In this document: piece by piece, positions 8,170 through 18,996 of the stretch
Position numbering within the stretch: position 1 is the first letter of the stretch
Layout: each line of letters opens with the position of its first letter
NCBI GenBank assembly: GCA_905235295.1
Contig: CAJOLF010000003.1
Location: forward strand, 1-34,380
Source: an uncultured Ruminococcus sp.
GTDB lineage: Bacteria > Bacillota > Clostridia > Oscillospirales > Acutalibacteraceae
DNA length: 34,380 nucleotides
Direction of reading: 5' to 3'
The notes under the pieces: model-generated
The model's input: the letters and a program-made list of their open reading frames with translations, nothing else
Told to the model about the DNA's origin: nothing
Databases searched by the model: none
Translations under genes and position numbers: made by a program

Positions 8170-10368
8170 TTACAACCTCTTGATTTCTTCTATTCCGTTG
8201 ATGTCGGAAAGCTTTGAAATTACGCCGCGCAGGTGGTTCTTTCCCATTACGTCGATTGTTACGGTAACAACCGCCCTGCCTGATTTCAGCTCGCGGGAGT
8301 TAAGACTGTGAATGAAGATGTGCATTGACGACAGCTTGATTGTTACGTCGGCAAGCAAGCCCGTGCGGTCCGCGGCGGTAATCTGCAGCGTGCTGCGGAA
8401 CGCGTCGCCTACCTTGTCCTCCCAATAGCAGTTAACCCAGCGCTCAGGATCCTCGCACTTTGAAATATCCTTAGGCACGTTTGTGCAGTTGCGCTTGTGG
8501 ATAGAAACTCCGTAGCCCCTTGTGATGTAGCCGATGATTTCGTCGCCCGGCAGAGGATTGCAGCAGTTTGAAAACTTTACAAGCACGTCGTCGTTGCCTT
8601 CGATTACTACTCCCGAGCTTACCTTTTTGCGCTTTACGGGAGCCTGGGGAACGGTGATATTTTCTATATCCTTGGCGTAGGCTTTTTGATATTCTTCCTT
8701 TAGCCTCGGCATAATTTTCCAGAGCTGGATACCGCCGTAGCCGACCGCGGCGTAGAAATCGTCAAGTGTATTGTACTGCTTTTTGGCGGAAATACTCTTG
8801 AAAAATTCGGGATATTCGTCCTCGGTAAGGTTCATTCCCTGGCGCTTGAACTCGCGCTCAATCATCAGCTTGCCTTCGGCAATATTTTCGTCGCGTTTTT
8901 CGTGCTTGAACCACGAACGGATTTTGGACTTCGCGGAAGCGGTTTTGCAAATGTCAATCCACGCGCGGTTGGGGTGCTCCTCTTTGCCTGTGATAATCTC
9001 GCATATATCGCCTATTTTGAGGATATAATCAATCGGAACAATTTTATTGTTGATTTTCGCGCCTACCATTCTGTGACCGACCTGGGTGTGAATCAAATAC
9101 GCCAAATCAATCGGTGTGGAACCTCTGGGAAGGCTCATTACGTCGCCCTTGGGAGTAAAGACGTAAACGTCGTTTTCCTCAAAGTCGTTGCGAATATTGC
9201 GCGCGATGTCGGTAGAATCCTCGGTTTCGAGCTGGTCGAGAATCATACTCTTTATTTTCTCGATATTTTCGTTGAGCTGTTTTTCTCCTGTTTTTCCGTT
9301 TTCGCTCATACCGAGCTTATACTTCCAGTGCGCCGCGATTCCGTATTCGGCGGTGTAGTGCATTTCCCACGTGCGGATTTGCACCTCAAAGGGAATTGCG
9401 TTTTTGTCGAGCACGGTGGTGTGGAGACTTTGGTACATATTCGGCTTGGGCATTGAGATGTAGTCCTTGAAGCGCTTGGGAATAGGCTTGAACACATCGT
9501 GAACAACGCCGAGCACGTTGTAGCAGTCGGGAACCGTGTCAACAATTACTCGGATTGCGAAAACGTCAAAAATCTGGTCGATATTCTGATTGCGCATAAA
9601 TGTTTTGCGGTAGATGCTGTTGATGCTCTTTACCCTGCCGCTGATATAAACATTTTTTATAGTGCCCTTGGTTTTTTCAAGGATTTGTTCCTTGATGCTT
9701 TCTATGAAGCGTTCGCGCTCGCCCTCCTTGAGCATTATAGCGTCCTCAATATCCTTGTATCCGATTGGATCGAGGTACTGGAGAGAGCGGTCCTCAAGCT
9801 CATCCTTGATGGTTTTGATACCGAGGCGGTGAGCAATCGGAGCGAAAACCTGCATATTTTCCACTGACTTATCCCTTCGCTTTTGCTCGGGCATACAGTC
9901 CATTGTCCGCATATTGTGAAGTCTGTCGGCAAGCTTGATGATGATAACCCGAATGTCGTCAGCCATAGCGATAAGCATTTTGCGAATGTTCTCCGCCTGC
10001 TGTTCCTCGCGGGTTGAGTACGGAATTTTTGAAATTTTTGTTACGCCGTCGCACAGCTTGGCAACGTCCGCTCCGAAACGCTTTGTGACCTCCTGCAACG
10101 TTACGGGAGTGTCCTCCACAACATCGTGAAGCAGCGCGGCGCAGATTGAATCCTCGTCCATTCCCAGCTCGGCGACAATGCAGGCGACCGAGGTCGGATG
10201 CAGAATATACGGGATTCCCGATACCCTGCGCTGATCTCCGTGCGATTTTTCGGCAAATTCATACGCGGAGCGGATTTTTTCCATATCATACGAATTGTTT
10301 GAATTTGACAGAATTTTTTCAAGCTCAGAAAAGTCCTGATAGTGAGCGACATTTGAATATTTGCTCAT
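8170..10368 (-). CDS. relA: Bifunctional (p)ppGpp synthetase/hydrolase RelA/SpoT
   Basis: 732 aa; HD motif (ALLHDVVEDT), synthetase motif (YQSLHTTV), TGS (DVYVFTPKGDVMSLPRGSTPIDLAYLIHTQVGHRMVGAKIN), ACT. Confidence 0.96.
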   Translation of the reverse strand: MSKYSNVAHYQDFSELEKILSNSNNSYDMEKIRSAYEFAEKSHGDQRRVSGIPYILHPTSVACIVAELGMDEDSICAALLHDVVEDTPVTLQEVTKRFGADVAKLCDGVTKISKIPYSTREEQQAENIRKMLIAMADDIRVIIIKLADRLHNMRTMDCMPEQKRRDKSVENMQVFAPIAHRLGIKTIKDELEDRSLQYLDPIGYKDIEDAIMLKEGERERFIESIKEQILEKTKGTIKNVYISGRVKSINSIYRKTFMRNQNIDQIFDVFAIRVIVDTVPDCYNVLGVVHDVFKPIPKRFKDYISMPKPNMYQSLHTTVLDKNAIPFEVQIRTWEMHYTAEYGIAAHWKYKLGMSENGKTGEKQLNENIEKIKSMILDQLETEDSTDIARNIRNDFEENDVYVFTPKGDVMSLPRGSTPIDLAYLIHTQVGHRMVGAKINNKIVPIDYILKIGDICEIITGKEEHPNRAWIDICKTASAKSKIRSWFKHEKRDENIAEGKLMIEREFKRQGMNLTEDEYPEFFKSISAKKQYNTLDDFYAAVGYGGIQLWKIMPRLKEEYQKAYAKDIENITVPQAPVKRKKVSSGVVIEGNDDVLVKFSNCCNPLPGDEIIGYITRGYGVSIHKRNCTNVPKDISKCEDPERWVNCYWEDKVGDAFRSTLQITAADRTGLLADVTIKLSSMHIFIHSLNSRELKSGRAVVTVTIDVMGKNHLRGVISKLSDINGIEEIKRL

Positions 10369-12410
10369 TTTGCCACCTCGGTAAGTCTTTTTATGATTTC
10401 AGCCGACTCAAGGCTGACCTTGCCGCTGACCTCATTAACGGCTATGTTACTGCTGAACATTCCCTCTTGGATTGTGATTAAGCCGAGCTCGTTCATCGCT
10501 TCCAAAATAACTCTGATTTTGCCCATTGAAAGCCTGTATCCGAGCTTGCGGACAAGGGATTCAACAGGATAGCGGTAGCCGCCGTTTGATTTGAGAAAGC
10601 GATATACAAGGGCGAAGTCGTCCCTTGAGGGAAGTATGCTTTTTAAGCGGTCTTTAGTAAGCGGATTTGAACAGCAGAAGTCCTCAAAAATCCGCTGACT
10701 TTCAAGAATTTCCTCCGTATTGTCGGCGGAGGCTTTTATGTCCTTTATTATTACTGATACGCTGCGCGTTCCGTTATATTCATTAATATCCAAAATTGCC
10801 GCCAAATCCACCGTATCTCCCTTTTGATATGGAAATTCCCCGGTAGAAGTGAAGAACTTAACGGCGCTGAGCGTTGCGGAGTCGCGCGATAATATCAGCT
10901 TTATGTGTTTATTATTCGATAATGGAATAATACTTGATATTGTCATATTATAAAAACCGAAAATCGGCGTCGGATTGCCCGAACCAAACGGCTGCATTTC
11001 CGCGAGATCGTCGGCAATTTCAAGCGAAACTCCGGCGGGATTCAGCTTTAGGTCGATATTCAGCGCGTCAAAGGGCATTGAACCGATTGAATCGGCGTAT
11101 TCGTTAATTCTTTTTCGGAATAATTCTATGTTTTCGGAAGCGAGGGAAAGTCCGACTGCCATCGGGTGACCGCCGTAGTGCGTAAGCAAATCGGAGCAGG
11201 CGGCAACCGCGTCGCAAAGCGCGAAGCCCTCTACGCTCCTTCCCGACGCCTTGGCGGACGAACCGTCGCGTGAAACGATAATCGTCGGCTTGCCGTAGAT
11301 TTCCTTAACGCGCGAGGCTACGATTCCGATTACGCCCTGGTGCCAGTTTTCTCCGTCGATTACGATTATTTTACTCAGCACAAGCGACGGATTTTTTTGA
11401 ATTTCAACGTCAATTTTTTTGAGAATATCGGATTCAATCTGCCTGCGCTCGGCGTTGTCGTCGCCCATAGCCCTGGCAATACTTTCCGCCTCCTCAAAGT
11501 CCTCCGTCAACAGCAGCTCGACCGACTTGCCCGAAAGTCCGAGCCTGCCGACCGCGTTAATTCGCGGTACAAGGGTAAACGATACTCTGCCCGCGGTCAG
11601 GGGCTTGCCTGTTAATCCCGAATTTTCTATCAGCGCGGAAATTCCCGGGCGGTCGGAATTTTCCAAGCTGAGAAGTCCGCGCTTGACAAACACGCGGTTT
11701 TCCCCTTTCAGCTCCACTATATCACCTATTGTGCCTATGCAGAGCAAATCGGCGTAATTGTCGAGCAAATTATCCGCGTCGCAGTATTCGCCCTCAAGAG
11801 CCATAATCAGCTTAAAGGCTACCCCGACTCCTGAAAGCTGCTTAAAGCGGCTTTCGCAGTCCGCTCTGTGCAAATCCACAACCGCGCAGGCGTTCGGAAG
11901 CTCGTCCATCGGCATGTGGTGGTCGGTGATTACCGTGTCAATTCCTAAGCTTTGGGCGTATTCAATCTCCTTGGCTGCCGCGATTCCGTTATCGACCGTG
12001 ACAATCAGGTTTACGCCCTGCCTGCCGAGAGCTTCAACAGCGCCCGTGTTCATTCCGTAGCCCTCGGATTCGCGAGAAGGGATATAATAAATCACGTTAG
12101 CCCCGACGGTTTCAAGGTAGGAGTAAAGCAAGGCTGTTGAGGTAACGCCGTCGGCGTCGTAATCTCCGTAAACGCAAATCAGCTCGCCGCCGTCAATCGC
12201 CTTTTGGATTCTGGCTGCCGCCTTGTCCATATCCTTTATCTCAAAGGGAGAGGCGATTTCGCTTTCGTTTTGCAGAAAATCCTCGATTTCCTCCTGCGTT
12301 TTTATATTTCTGATTTGGAGCAACATAGCGATTATTGCCGGTAAGTCATATTTATTTTGAATATCCTTGGCTTCGTTTTTGTTAAACTCGGCAACCTTCC
12401 AAAGCTTCAA
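10365..12410 (-). CDS. recJ: Single-stranded-DNA-specific exonuclease RecJ
   Basis: 681 aa; DHH family motifs VYGDYDADGVTSTALL, VITDHHMP, GGHPMAVGLSL. Confidence 0.95.
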   Translation of the reverse strand: MKLWKVAEFNKNEAKDIQNKYDLPAIIAMLLQIRNIKTQEEIEDFLQNESEIASPFEIKDMDKAAARIQKAIDGGELICVYGDYDADGVTSTALLYSYLETVGANVIYYIPSRESEGYGMNTGAVEALGRQGVNLIVTVDNGIAAAKEIEYAQSLGIDTVITDHHMPMDELPNACAVVDLHRADCESRFKQLSGVGVAFKLIMALEGEYCDADNLLDNYADLLCIGTIGDIVELKGENRVFVKRGLLSLENSDRPGISALIENSGLTGKPLTAGRVSFTLVPRINAVGRLGLSGKSVELLLTEDFEEAESIARAMGDDNAERRQIESDILKKIDVEIQKNPSLVLSKIIVIDGENWHQGVIGIVASRVKEIYGKPTIIVSRDGSSAKASGRSVEGFALCDAVAACSDLLTHYGGHPMAVGLSLASENIELFRKRINEYADSIGSMPFDALNIDLKLNPAGVSLEIADDLAEMQPFGSGNPTPIFGFYNMTISSIIPLSNNKHIKLILSRDSATLSAVKFFTSTGEFPYQKGDTVDLAAILDINEYNGTRSVSVIIKDIKASADNTEEILESQRIFEDFCCSNPLTKDRLKSILPSRDDFALVYRFLKSNGGYRYPVESLVRKLGYRLSMGKIRVILEAMNELGLITIQEGMFSSNIAVNEVSGKVSLESAEIIKRLTEVAK

Positions 12411-12431
12411 TTATGCCGCGTCCTTTCCTTG

Positions 12432-14084
12432 TTATTGGTTGAGCATATCCTCGGCGTGGCTCAAAGCCGCCTGAGTGATGTTTACGCCGCCGATGATCCT
12501 GGCGAGCTCGTTTATTCTGCCGCTGCGGTCAAGCAGAGTTACGTCCGTAAAGGTTCTGCCCTGCTCAAACTGCTTGCTGATTAAGAAGTGAGAATCCGCC
12601 AAAGCGGCTATCTGAGCCTGGTGGGTAACGCACAAAACCTGGCGCGAGGAGGATACTTCTTTCAGCTTCAGACCGACCTTTTCGGCGGCTGAGCCGGAAA
12701 TTCCCGTGTCTACCTCGTCAAAAATCAGGGTGTCTACGGCGTCGGTTGAGGCGAGCACTGTTTTTATCGCGAGCATCATTCGCGACAGCTCGCCGCCCGA
12801 GGCGATTTTCGCGACAGGGCGCGGAGCTTCTCCGGGGTTGGCGGAGATTAAAAGCTCGACCTTGTCAAAGCCCTTTGCGCCGAGCTCCGCCTTCTCAAAG
12901 CCCGGAACAAGCTCGACGTTCGGCATATTGAGGAAGCGCATTTCTTCCTTGACTTTTTCCGCGAAATTCTTTGCGGCGGATTTCCTTTGTTCGCTGAGCC
13001 TTTGAGCGGCGTCCTCTGCAAGCTTTTCGGCGTTCGCGCAGGCGGAAATCAGCTCGTCGCGGCTTTTGTCATAGTTGACAAGCTCGTCAAGCCTGCGCCG
13101 CATATTCTCCGCGAGCGTTTGAAGCTCGTCCGCGGAACAGTCGTATTTTCTGCACAGGCGGTTGATTAAATCAAGGCGTTCCTCGATTTCCTCAAGCCTT
13201 TGCGGATTGCTCTCGAGGTTGTCTATGCAGTCGGCGATTTGTTCGCTGTAATCGAGCAAATTGTAGTAAATATCGGTTAAACCCGCGCTGAGATTTTCGT
13301 ATTCGGGGTTGTATTCCGCGACGGTTCGGAGCGCCGACGAAGCGATGTCCACCGCTTCCGTTCCGCCTCCCTCGTCACCAGAAAGGGCGTTGCGCGCCTT
13401 GCTTAACAGGGACTGGATTTTCTCAAAATTCATCAGCGTTCCGCGTTCGGAATTGAGCTGCTCCTCCTCGCCGGGCTGAACGTCTGCGTCGTAAAGCTCG
13501 TTTGTCTGGAAAGTGAGCAAATCAATCTCGCGCAGGCGTTCGCTTTCGTCGGTATTGGCTTCGTTTAATTTCTTTTGAAGAATTTTATATTCCGAAAATT
13601 TGTTTTTATAATCTTCCAAAAGCTTTTCGCAGCCGCCGAAGCTGTCGATATAATCAATGTGAGTTTCGGGAGAGAAAAGCTCGTAGCTTTCGTGCTGACC
13701 GTGAATATTTATCAGGTTTACCGAAAGCTCCCTCAGCATTGCGAGGGTGGCGGGCTTGCCGTTGATTTTGCAGTTGTTTTTACCTGCCGCGTTCAGCGTG
13801 CGCTGCACGACAAGCGAGCCTTCGTCATCTTCAAAGCCGAGGTCGTTAAGCTTTGCCTTAACCGCGCTGTTTACGTCGTCAAAGCGCGCGCTTACAAACG
13901 CCGACGCCGCGCCCGTTCTTATTATATCCTTCGAGGTGCGCTGCCCCATTATGGCGTTGATTGCGTCGATTATTATGCTTTTACCCGCGCCGGTTTCTCC
14001 CGTCAGAACGTTCAATCCGAGATTGAAGTCAATCGAGCATTTTTCAATTACGGCGATATTTTCTATGTATAAGGTTGAAATCAT
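12432..14084 (-). CDS. recN: DNA repair protein RecN
   Basis: 550 aa; Walker A TGETGAGKSI; ASGGELSRMMLAIK; TLIFDEVDTGISG. Confidence 0.96.
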   Translation of the reverse strand: MISTLYIENIAVIEKCSIDFNLGLNVLTGETGAGKSIIIDAINAIMGQRTSKDIIRTGAASAFVSARFDDVNSAVKAKLNDLGFEDDEGSLVVQRTLNAAGKNNCKINGKPATLAMLRELSVNLINIHGQHESYELFSPETHIDYIDSFGGCEKLLEDYKNKFSEYKILQKKLNEANTDESERLREIDLLTFQTNELYDADVQPGEEEQLNSERGTLMNFEKIQSLLSKARNALSGDEGGGTEAVDIASSALRTVAEYNPEYENLSAGLTDIYYNLLDYSEQIADCIDNLESNPQRLEEIEERLDLINRLCRKYDCSADELQTLAENMRRRLDELVNYDKSRDELISACANAEKLAEDAAQRLSEQRKSAAKNFAEKVKEEMRFLNMPNVELVPGFEKAELGAKGFDKVELLISANPGEAPRPVAKIASGGELSRMMLAIKTVLASTDAVDTLIFDEVDTGISGSAAEKVGLKLKEVSSSRQVLCVTHQAQIAALADSHFLISKQFEQGRTFTDVTLLDRSGRINELARIIGGVNITQAALSHAEDMLNQ

Positions 14085-14097
14085 ATCATCATCCCGT

Positions 14098-14556
14098 TTA
14101 CTTTTGGGTTTTGTACTGCTTTAGTGTGGAAACAAGCGATTTTGCCAGCTCGTTTGTGCGGCAGGCTACAAAAATTGTATCGTCTCCCGCGATTGTGCCG
14201 ACTATAGCGCTGTTTTCGGTGGAATCGAGCGCCGCACAGACCGCGTTCGCCATTCCGCTGAGGGTTTGTATTACGACTATGTTTTGCGCCAAGTCCATTG
14301 ATGTGACGGACGACATAAAAAGGCGGTCAAAATTTGAGCGGATTTCCGAGGAGCCCGCGCGGGATTCGGCGTAGCGGTACTTTCCGTCGCTTCCGAGGGT
14401 TTTTACCAATCTTAAATCCTTTATATCGCGCGAGATTGTCGCCTGGGTTACCTTGTAACCCTCCGTTTTAAGCCTTGACATAAGCTCGTCCTGAGTTTCG
14501 ATGGGGTATTCGCTTATTATTTCGAGAATTTTTGAATGTCTGCTGTCCTTCATCAT
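14098..14556 (-). CDS. argR: Arginine repressor ArgR
   Basis: 152 aa; RHSKILEIISEYPIETQDELMSRLKTEGYKVTQATISRDIKDLRLVK; C-terminal GTIAGDDTIFVAC. Confidence 0.95.
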   Translation of the reverse strand: MMKDSRHSKILEIISEYPIETQDELMSRLKTEGYKVTQATISRDIKDLRLVKTLGSDGKYRYAESRAGSSEIRSNFDRLFMSSVTSMDLAQNIVVIQTLSGMANAVCAALDSTENSAIVGTIAGDDTIFVACRTNELAKSLVSTLKQYKTQK

Positions 14557-15410
14557 ATTTCCCTTTCTCTGAGCTTCCTGTTAAGCCTTCGGTAAAAATT
14601 AAGCTTGTTTATTGAAATCAGCTTTAGCCGCCGTTCGGATTTTCTGATTATTACCCTGTCGTCCTCATCAATATCTATGTTTACCTCGCCGTCAACCGTG
14701 AGCACACAGCTGCAGTTTTGGGGAATACTCGCGGACACGGTCAGGCACGAATCTCCCTCAAACAGCACCGAACGCGAAAACAGCGAGTGCGGACAAACGG
14801 GAGTCATCAAAATGCAGTCCATCTGCGGAGAGATAATCGGTCCTCCGGCAGAGAGAGAGTACGCCGTCGAGCCGGTCGGGGTTGAAAACAAAAGACCGTC
14901 GGAGCGGTATTTTGAAATTTCCTCGCCGTTAAGCGAAAGGGTCAGGTCAACGATTTTTGAGAGCTGACCGTGGGCGATTACCGCGTCGTTTACGGCGAGG
15001 TAATGCTTGGATTCGTCTTTCTTTTGAACCTCTATGTCAAGCAAAATGCGGTTTTCGGTTGTGTATTCTCCGCTGAGAAGTCTTGTCAGCAGTCCGATTT
15101 CCTCCGCCTCGAGGTCGGCGGCAAAGCCGAGCCTGCCGACGTTAACGCCGATTAACGGAGTATCGGCGCAGGCGGCGTATTTTGCCGCGTGGATTATGGT
15201 GCCGTCGCCGCCTACGGTTATTGCCAAATCGCAGGAGGAAAACAGCGAGTTTATATCATCAAAATAGCTTATCGGCTCAAAGCTGAGGTACGGCTTACAT
15301 TCTGACAAGGCGCAGGGCTCGGCTCCGTTTTTGACAAGTAATTCACAGATTGAGTCCGCGCAGGAAACAGCCTTTGGTTTTGTCAAATTGATAATTACTG
15401 CTATTTTCAT
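14553..15410 (-). CDS. nadK: NAD(+) kinase
   Basis: 285 aa; TVGGDGTIIHAAKY; GVNVGRLGFAADL; PTGSTAYSLSAGGPI. Confidence 0.95.
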   Translation of the reverse strand: MKIAVIINLTKPKAVSCADSICELLVKNGAEPCALSECKPYLSFEPISYFDDINSLFSSCDLAITVGGDGTIIHAAKYAACADTPLIGVNVGRLGFAADLEAEEIGLLTRLLSGEYTTENRILLDIEVQKKDESKHYLAVNDAVIAHGQLSKIVDLTLSLNGEEISKYRSDGLLFSTPTGSTAYSLSAGGPIISPQMDCILMTPVCPHSLFSRSVLFEGDSCLTVSASIPQNCSCVLTVDGEVNIDIDEDDRVIIRKSERRLKLISINKLNFYRRLNRKLREREI

Positions 15411-15418
15411 ATAATCAC

Positions 15419-16222
15419 CTATTTATCGAGCTGATCGTGAGAACTTTTTACCAGTTGTTCGGGTGTAATATCGGTGTATGATTTCGGGTTTTCGGACTTT
15501 CTGAGGTGTATCAGATATTCGATATTCCCCTCGGGTCCCTTTATCGGAGAAAAGCTGAGGTTGAGAATATCAAATCCGTTTTGCAGGACGAAGTCGCAGA
15601 TGCCGCTCACAACCTCAACGTGAACAGCGGGATCGCGTACAACGCCCTTTTTGCCGACCTTTTCCCTGCCTGCCTCGAACTGGGGCTTTATCAGGCACAC
15701 AGCCTCGGCATTATCAGCGGTGAGCTGACGCGCGACAGGCAAAATGAGCCTGAGCGAGATAAACGAAACGTCCACCGAGAAAAAGTCAATATCATCGGGC
15801 ACCTGCTCGCGGGTAACCTTTCGCATATTTGTCCGTTCAAGGTTTACTACCCTTTCGTCGTTCCTCAGCTTCCAGGCAAGCTGACCGTAGCCGACGTCGA
15901 TTGAATAGACCTTTTTGGCGCCGTTTTGGAGCATACAGTCGGTAAAGCCGCCCGTTGAAGCGCCGATGTCCATTGTTATTTTATCCTTTAGGTCAAGGTT
16001 GAAGCTTTCAACAGCCTTTTCGAGCTTCAATCCGCCGCGGCTTACGTATTTGAGCGCGTTTCCGCGCACTTCAATTTCCGCGTTTTCATCATACTGAGTA
16101 CCGCATTTGTCGGCTTTTTGGTTGTCAACATAAACCAAACCCGACATTATTACTGCCTTTGCCTTTTCTCTGCTTTCGGCAAGACCTTTTTCAAAAACAA
16201 GAATATCAAGCCTTTTTTTCAT
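15419..16222 (-). CDS. tlyA: TlyA family rRNA (cytidine-2'-O)-methyltransferase
   Basis: 267 aa; S4 domain then DIGASTGGFTDCMLQNGA; standard position between dxs and nadK. Confidence 0.93.
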   Translation of the reverse strand: MKKRLDILVFEKGLAESREKAKAVIMSGLVYVDNQKADKCGTQYDENAEIEVRGNALKYVSRGGLKLEKAVESFNLDLKDKITMDIGASTGGFTDCMLQNGAKKVYSIDVGYGQLAWKLRNDERVVNLERTNMRKVTREQVPDDIDFFSVDVSFISLRLILPVARQLTADNAEAVCLIKPQFEAGREKVGKKGVVRDPAVHVEVVSGICDFVLQNGFDILNLSFSPIKGPEGNIEYLIHLRKSENPKSYTDITPEQLVKSSHDQLDK

Positions 16223-18083
16223 CGTTTAAATCCTTATTTACTACCTCTGCCATACCCTCGCTGTCGAGCTTGAGCAGCTTTAACGCCTCGCTGACGGACA
16301 TCTGCCTGACGAATTTATCGTGAATCGCCTTGATGTGATAATTGCCCGCAAAGCCCGCGCGCGTGAGCATATCGGAAAAGGTTCTGGCGATTCCGCCGTT
16401 TTTTATTCCCTCTTCAAAAAACCAAACTTCCTTGAAGCCTTGCGCAAAATCCACCGTTTTTTGGTTAATCGGCTTGATTTTGCAAAGCTTCAGCAGGCAT
16501 ACGTTGATTCCCTGCCCGGCGAGAATTTCCCTTGCCTTTGCCGCGTAGGAAAACATCCTGCCGTAGGTTACAATGAGATAACCGGCGTTTCGGTCGCCGT
16601 AAATATCGTAGTCAATACTCTCCCTGTCAAAGCCTTCGGGCTTAAAAAGCTCGCCTCCGCGCGGATAGCGGACAACCGCGAGCCCTTCCTCAACGTAAAG
16701 AGCCTCGCTCAGAGAGCTTTTGAGCCCGTCAAAATAAGTCGGAGAAAAAATTGTTGTGCGCGGAATTGAGTTGAGCATGGAAACGTCGAAAACGCCCTGG
16801 TGGGTTTCGCCGTCAGCTCCGACAATTCCCGCGCGGTCAACCGCGAGCACAAGGTGAAGGTTGCCGAGCGCCGCGTCGTGAATAAGCTGGTCGTAAGCGC
16901 GCTGCAAAAACGTGGAGTAAACCGCGAACACCGGGCGCAAGCCCTTTGCTGCGAGTCCGCAGCCGAAGGTTACGGCGTGCTCCTCGGCAATTCCGACGTC
17001 GAAAAATCTGTTTTTATATTCCCTGGAAAACTCCGAAAGCCCCGTTCCGCTCGTCATAGCAGCGGTTATCGCGCAGAGCTTATCGTCGTTACGCGCGAGC
17101 TCGCACATCGTCTTTCCAAACTCCGCGGAAAAGCCCCGGTGACTTGAAATCGGCTCGCCCGAGTCGATGTCGAACTGACCGATACCGTGAAATTCTCCCG
17201 GCTTATCCTCCGCGGGCTGATAGCCCTTGCCTTTTTTTGTCACCACGTGAAGCAGCACGGGAGTACGTGACTTTTTGGCGGCGGCAAAGGCGTTTTCAAG
17301 CTCCTCGACGTTGTGACCGTCAATCGGTCCGAGATATGTAAAGCCGAAGCAGTCGAAAAGCGTGTTTTTATACACAAGATTTTTAATTCTTGACTTGCTG
17401 CGGCGCAAAACACCCTTGAGCATCCAGCCGATAATCGGGATTCTTGACAGAACGCGCTCGGTTCCTCGCTTTACGCGGATGTACCACGGCTGTATGCGGA
17501 CGGTTGTAAGGTACCTTGGAATCGCGCCGACGTTTTTGGAAATTGACATTTTGTTGTCGTTGAGCACGACAATGAAATTTTTATTAAATCGTCCCGCGTT
17601 ATTAAGCGCCTCAAACGCCAGTCCGCCGGTCAGGGAGCCGTCGCCGATTACCGCTACGGTATAGCTTTGATCTCCGTTTATCTGCTTTGCGTTCGCGATT
17701 CCGAACGCCGCTGAAATCGAGGTGCTGCTGTGACCTGTATTAAAGTCGTCATAAATGCTTTCCTCGCGCTTTGGAAATCCCGAAATTCCGTCCTTCTGCC
17801 TAAGAGTATCAAACCTTGAGTACCTGCCTGTCAGAAGCTTGTGGGTGTAGCTTTGGTGACCTACGTCCCAAACAAGGCTGTCCTTGGGAAGGTCAAAGCA
17901 GCGGTGCATTGCGACCGTCAGCTCTACCACGCCGAGATTCGGCGAAAGGTGTCCGCCGTTTACCGACACGACCTCTACAAGCTTTTCGCGGATTTCCGTG
18001 CAGAGCGAGGGAATGTCCTCGTCCTTGATTTTTTTGACGTCCTCAGGTGATTTAATTGTAGAAAGTAATTTATACTCACCCAT
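16206..18083 (-). CDS. dxs: 1-deoxy-D-xylulose-5-phosphate synthase
   Basis: 625 aa; VWDVGHQSYTHKLLTGR; GDGSLTGGLAFEALNNAG; DRAGIVGADGETHQGVFD. Confidence 0.97.
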   Translation of the reverse strand: MGEYKLLSTIKSPEDVKKIKDEDIPSLCTEIREKLVEVVSVNGGHLSPNLGVVELTVAMHRCFDLPKDSLVWDVGHQSYTHKLLTGRYSRFDTLRQKDGISGFPKREESIYDDFNTGHSSTSISAAFGIANAKQINGDQSYTVAVIGDGSLTGGLAFEALNNAGRFNKNFIVVLNDNKMSISKNVGAIPRYLTTVRIQPWYIRVKRGTERVLSRIPIIGWMLKGVLRRSKSRIKNLVYKNTLFDCFGFTYLGPIDGHNVEELENAFAAAKKSRTPVLLHVVTKKGKGYQPAEDKPGEFHGIGQFDIDSGEPISSHRGFSAEFGKTMCELARNDDKLCAITAAMTSGTGLSEFSREYKNRFFDVGIAEEHAVTFGCGLAAKGLRPVFAVYSTFLQRAYDQLIHDAALGNLHLVLAVDRAGIVGADGETHQGVFDVSMLNSIPRTTIFSPTYFDGLKSSLSEALYVEEGLAVVRYPRGGELFKPEGFDRESIDYDIYGDRNAGYLIVTYGRMFSYAAKAREILAGQGINVCLLKLCKIKPINQKTVDFAQGFKEVWFFEEGIKNGGIARTFSDMLTRAGFAGNYHIKAIHDKFVRQMSVSEALKLLKLDSEGMAEVVNKDLNDEKKA

Positions 18084-18120
18084 TTTATTATCCTTATAAT
18101 TCTAATTTAGAAATATTCCC

Positions 18121-18996
18121 TTAGTTTTTCCTTCGCGCGAGCTCGAGCGCGAACTCCTTTAGCGGCTCGGAGTCACGCTCAAAAGCGCTGAGAGCTTCAA
18201 TCGCGCTTTGCGTAAGCTCATCCACAAGCTCGCGGCATTTTTCGATTCCGAGAAGCGACACGTAGGTTGATTTGCTGTTTTGATTGTCGCTGCCTACGGG
18301 CTTGCCGAGTTCCTCGTCCGACGAGGTTTGGTCGAGAATATCGTCCTGAATTTGGAACGCTATGCCGATACATTCGGCGTAAGCCGAAGCCGCCTTCAGC
18401 TTGGCTTCGTCGGCGTTCGCGCTGATACATCCGAGATCGCACGCCGCCTTGATCAGGCACGCGGTTTTTTTGTAGTCCATCTCGCGCAGAACCTCAACGG
18501 GCGCGCCCGTGTTCTCGCTTATCAAATCTATTACCTGACCGCCGACCATACCTGTCGCTCCCGCGTAACGCGCGAGAGTGTTGACGGATTGGCGGCTCGC
18601 TTTTTCTCCCATTAGCTCTGCCGCTTTATCGCACGACAAAATTTCAAAAGCCATGGTCTGCAGCGCGTCGCCCGCGAGCAGCGCGATGTCCTCGCCGAAA
18701 ACCTTGTGGTTGGACGGTTTTCCGCGGCGGAGGTCGTCGTCGTCCATACAGGGCAAATCGTCGTGAATAAGCGAGTAGGTGTGAATCATCTCCACAGCGC
18801 AGGCAGGCGCCGCGGCAGCCTCGGGATTGCCGCCGCAGAGGGCGTTAAACTCAAAAACAAGTCTGGGGCGCACGCGTTTTCCGCCAGCCTCGAGACTGTA
18901 TTTCATAGACTCAATCAGCTTTGCTTCTCGGCAGTCCCCGCCGGGCAAAAAGTCGAACAATGTTTTTTCTGTAAGAGAAATATAATCATTCTTCAT
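18121..18996 (-). CDS. ispA: Polyprenyl (farnesyl) diphosphate synthase
   Basis: Start chosen at MKNDYISLTEK; DDLPCMDDDDLRRGKPSNH and QIQDDILD Asp-rich motifs. Confidence 0.93.
   Translation of the reverse strand: MKNDYISLTEKTLFDFLPGGDCREAKLIESMKYSLEAGGKRVRPRLVFEFNALCGGNPEAAAAPACAVEMIHTYSLIHDDLPCMDDDDLRRGKPSNHKVFGEDIALLAGDALQTMAFEILSCDKAAELMGEKASRQSVNTLARYAGATGMVGGQVIDLISENTGAPVEVLREMDYKKTACLIKAACDLGCISANADEAKLKAASAYAECIGIAFQIQDDILDQTSSDEELGKPVGSDNQNSKSTYVSLLGIEKCRELVDELTQSAIEALSAFERDSEPLKEFALELARRKN

Noticed and set aside
8902-9456. 184-aa plus-strand ORF opposite relA/spoT
   Set aside because: Complement of conserved relA codons; no supported RBS or domain.
13575-14072. 165-aa plus-strand ORF opposite recN
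   Set aside because: Antisense shadow of a confidently assigned recN; low-complexity translation with no recognisable domain.
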